Shown here piece by piece: positions 62,077 through 64,000 of a DNA stretch of 64,000 bases. The translations under genes were made by a program, and so were the position numbers. The DNA is taken from NCBI GenBank assembly GCA_963965975.1, contig OZ014413.1:9016101-9080100 (forward strand), in the 5' to 3' direction. Every line of letters starts with the position of its first letter. The stretch's first letter is position 1. This DNA is from Xestospongia bergquistia. Taxonomy: Eukaryota > Porifera > Demospongiae > Haplosclerida > Petrosiidae. The notes beneath the pieces are model-generated. The model did not search any database, was not told the origin of the DNA, and saw nothing but the letters and a program-made list of their open reading frames with translations.

Positions 62077-64000
62077 CATTGAAATCATTCCCAGTATGCC
62101 TTCAAGTAGTCAACCTAGTCCAATTCTTCATTCAAGAGTGTTACACAAGGGTAAACTCAAGAATGGTGCCACAAAAAGTTCACTGGAGAACATACTGGAT
62201 GAGTATGGCTTGCAAAAGGATGGGACACCTAAATTGGGTAGAAAAAATCTGAAACTACCCCTGGAAGGTACTGTATATGTAACAAAAACTTATAATGGAT
62301 AGCATTATATAATGACTTTATTTATAGGAAACAATGATTTCATTCGACTCACTATTGTCTCTCCAGAAAATGAATATGGTAAATAACTTTAGGAGCTGTA
62401 ATAAATTGAACCTAAAACAATATAAAATTATTTTGCCCTTTATCTATAGATGAGGAACATCAGATTACCTTAAAGAAAAATTATGATGGTTTTGGTATTC
62501 ATCTTAGTGTTGGTCCTCCTCCTGTCTCGGTAACACTAGTAGAGCCAGGTATCAAAGAAAGAGAAAGACAGCCATGGATTTATTCCTAATGTTTTTTTTA
62601 TTTTAATCAGGTAGCGAAGCATTGGCTGCAGGAATAAAAGAAGGCGATGTCATTGTAGAAGTAAACGGAAGAGATTGTCGTTCTATGGAGGCACTTGAGT
62701 TGTCAGAATTGATGGAATTGAAGTCACTAATACAACACATTCCAAGCACAAGCAGTGTTAATAGTAAGGACATGTCATTGTAAAAGCAATCAAATCTCTT
62801 TTCTGTTTTTTGCCTTTTTGTAGCACCTGTCATTAGCCGATCTAAGCCAACAGTAACAGTTACATCAATAGTAAGAGTCAGCTACATGTAATGTGATGTA
62901 CATAGAACATTAACTGGTTCACTGAAAAAAATATTCACAAATACAATTTTGTAGTTAGGCAGTATTGTCACATGTTCTAGGAATATCGTTAAATGATTAT
63001 ATTATTGTTAGCTAGTATATTATTGTTGAAAATGTCACTATATAGTACTTATATAAATCTTAAGTTTTAGTTATGATCTATCTAGTAATACTGAAATTTT
63101 TTTAAGGACTCTGATGTTATTTCTGATGATAATGACAATGATGATAGTAGTGAAGAAGAGGGCTCGAATATTAGCAATATGAGAACAACAAAACACAAGC
63201 TCACAGTTAGTACACCAAATGTATAACATAACTGCTTCCTTTACTCCTCATGTTTTGTGTATTGGCACTGTAGACTGAAGTTTGGAATAGAATCAAGGCA
63301 CAAGGTGGACTAGGCCGAGATATGGAGACAAATTCTGAATCTGGCAGTTTAACTGTAAGCAACTCCACTATATTAAATGTTTATTCTGTTTTCTTTGTTT
63401 TGTCCAGAATGAGCTAACAAACATTGACAGTGATGAGGTAAGTTATTATCATTAGTAGTACTAGTGTGGAATGTCAACTTTGTCTATAAATATATAAACC
63501 TTCATTTTTAACAATTAATAGGATATAATGCAGACTTTACAGAACAAGGCTGAAGCTTCAGCACTGACCAAAGTACATAGTTATTGTTTGACCACTCACT
63601 ATGTCTCCTTTAGGTTGAACTTGATGAGAAAGAATGGAGAAGGATTAAACAGCAACAAAATCTTATCTTTAACACAAATGCTCCCTCTTATATGATCAGT
63701 CAGAGTACACCAACACAAGCAAGCAAAACTAAAGACTTTCAGGAAGAAGAGCAGAAATCAGAACATGAATCAAAGAGTTCGGCTGTGAAGAAAAAGTTTT
63801 TCAAATGGCCTTTTGGAATACTAGTTAAATCATCAGCTTCACCAAAGGCAACAGAAAAAAATCAAAGTACTGTAGTACAAAGTCCTTCAGAGGTAACTAT
63901 GCAAGTGGTAGGTACACCTGTAAAACAACAAAAGAATGACACAGAAAGGTATTACTGGCCAATCAAAACTAAAAAAAATGTCTCTGTTTTGTTTGAAGAT
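61730..64000 (+). CDS. PDZ-domain protein, 5' part (runs off the window)
   Basis: Ten exons are visible: 61730-62267, 62328-62378, 62450-62548, 62611-62763, 62824-62870, 63107-63205, 63274-63354, 63408-63437, 63522-63572, and 63614 to the edge, all in phase. The start ATG follows TCCAAAAAA, 104 bp after the SHQ1 stop. The N-terminal 180 residues are basic and low complexity, with an acidic run of 11 Asp (GAT repeat at 62045-62076). Exons 2-4 encode a PDZ domain: LTLKKNYDGFGIHLSVG, then GSEALAAGIKEGDVIVEVNG and RDCRSMEALE. GIHL stands at the carboxylate-binding loop. Downstream are acidic and Ser-rich stretches and a basic region (KKKFFKWPFG). The intracellular scaffold role is inferred from PDZ; I do not recognise the family. 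Confidence 0.8.

Noticed and set aside
61867-62252. Poly-Ser and poly-Met frames near 62045
   Set aside because: Off-frame readings of the (GAT)n tract; the true frame is the acidic run of the PDZ protein.

Overview
The window looks like AT-rich animal nuclear DNA with many short introns (about 50-100 nt, canonical GT-AG) separating small, phase-consistent exons. The gene content suggests a demosponge, probably Amphimedon-like: secreted PQQ-propeller proteins, divergent Ig/Fn3 membrane proteins, and large beta-helix plus multi-TM proteins. That assignment is inference from gene style; no species marker is present.

Layout. (1) 1-16.4 kb: a roughly 9-kb segment in two tandem copies (A about 0.4-9.2 kb, B about 9.5-16.4 kb). 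Each holds a two-exon secreted PQQ beta-propeller gene (+), a six-exon Ig/Fn3 single-pass receptor with a tyrosine-bearing tail (-), and, divergently, a six-exon Ig/Fn3 single-pass protein with almost no cytoplasmic tail (+). Copy B is intact. In copy A the long-tail gene is a pseudogene, the short-tail gene has lost a splice donor, and the end carries an inverted Ig/Fn3 fragment, a remnant of the ALG8 tail and a decayed PQQ copy. (2) 16.4-22.2 kb: a complete 13-exon ALG8 gene (-), rebuilt exon by exon to 547 aa. (3) 22.2-31.3 kb: a graveyard with two PPIL2 pseudogene copies, a beta-helix/TM C-terminal fragment, a DUF1917 (C11orf68-like) pseudogene, minisatellites and palindromes. (4) 31.3-49.3 kb: a tandem array of two full units and one partial unit of about 8 kb. 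Units carry a small SNARE-like gene (-), an actin maturation protease ACTMAP (-), the first three exons of SHQ1 (+) head-to-head with ACTMAP, and an MGNC-starting R-SNARE-like gene (-). (5) 49.7-57.8 kb: two intronless genes for about 1250-1280 aa beta-helix/multi-TM surface proteins. (6) 58.3-61.6 kb: the remaining exons of SHQ1, whose phase fits the 5' exons upstream; the two large genes would then lie inside a SHQ1 intron of about 14 kb. (7) 61.7-64 kb: the 5' part of a PDZ-domain gene that runs off the window.

Most notable: a head-to-head pair of long-tail/short-tail Ig-Fn3 receptors resembling paired immune-type receptors; N-terminally lipid-anchored R-SNARE-like proteins without a C-terminal membrane anchor; a SHQ1 gene with duplicated 5' ends and nested genes; and a 140-bp near-perfect zero-loop palindrome that arose in only one unit of the array. 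All gene models were built by reading splice signals and frame by hand; no similarity search or transcript data were available.
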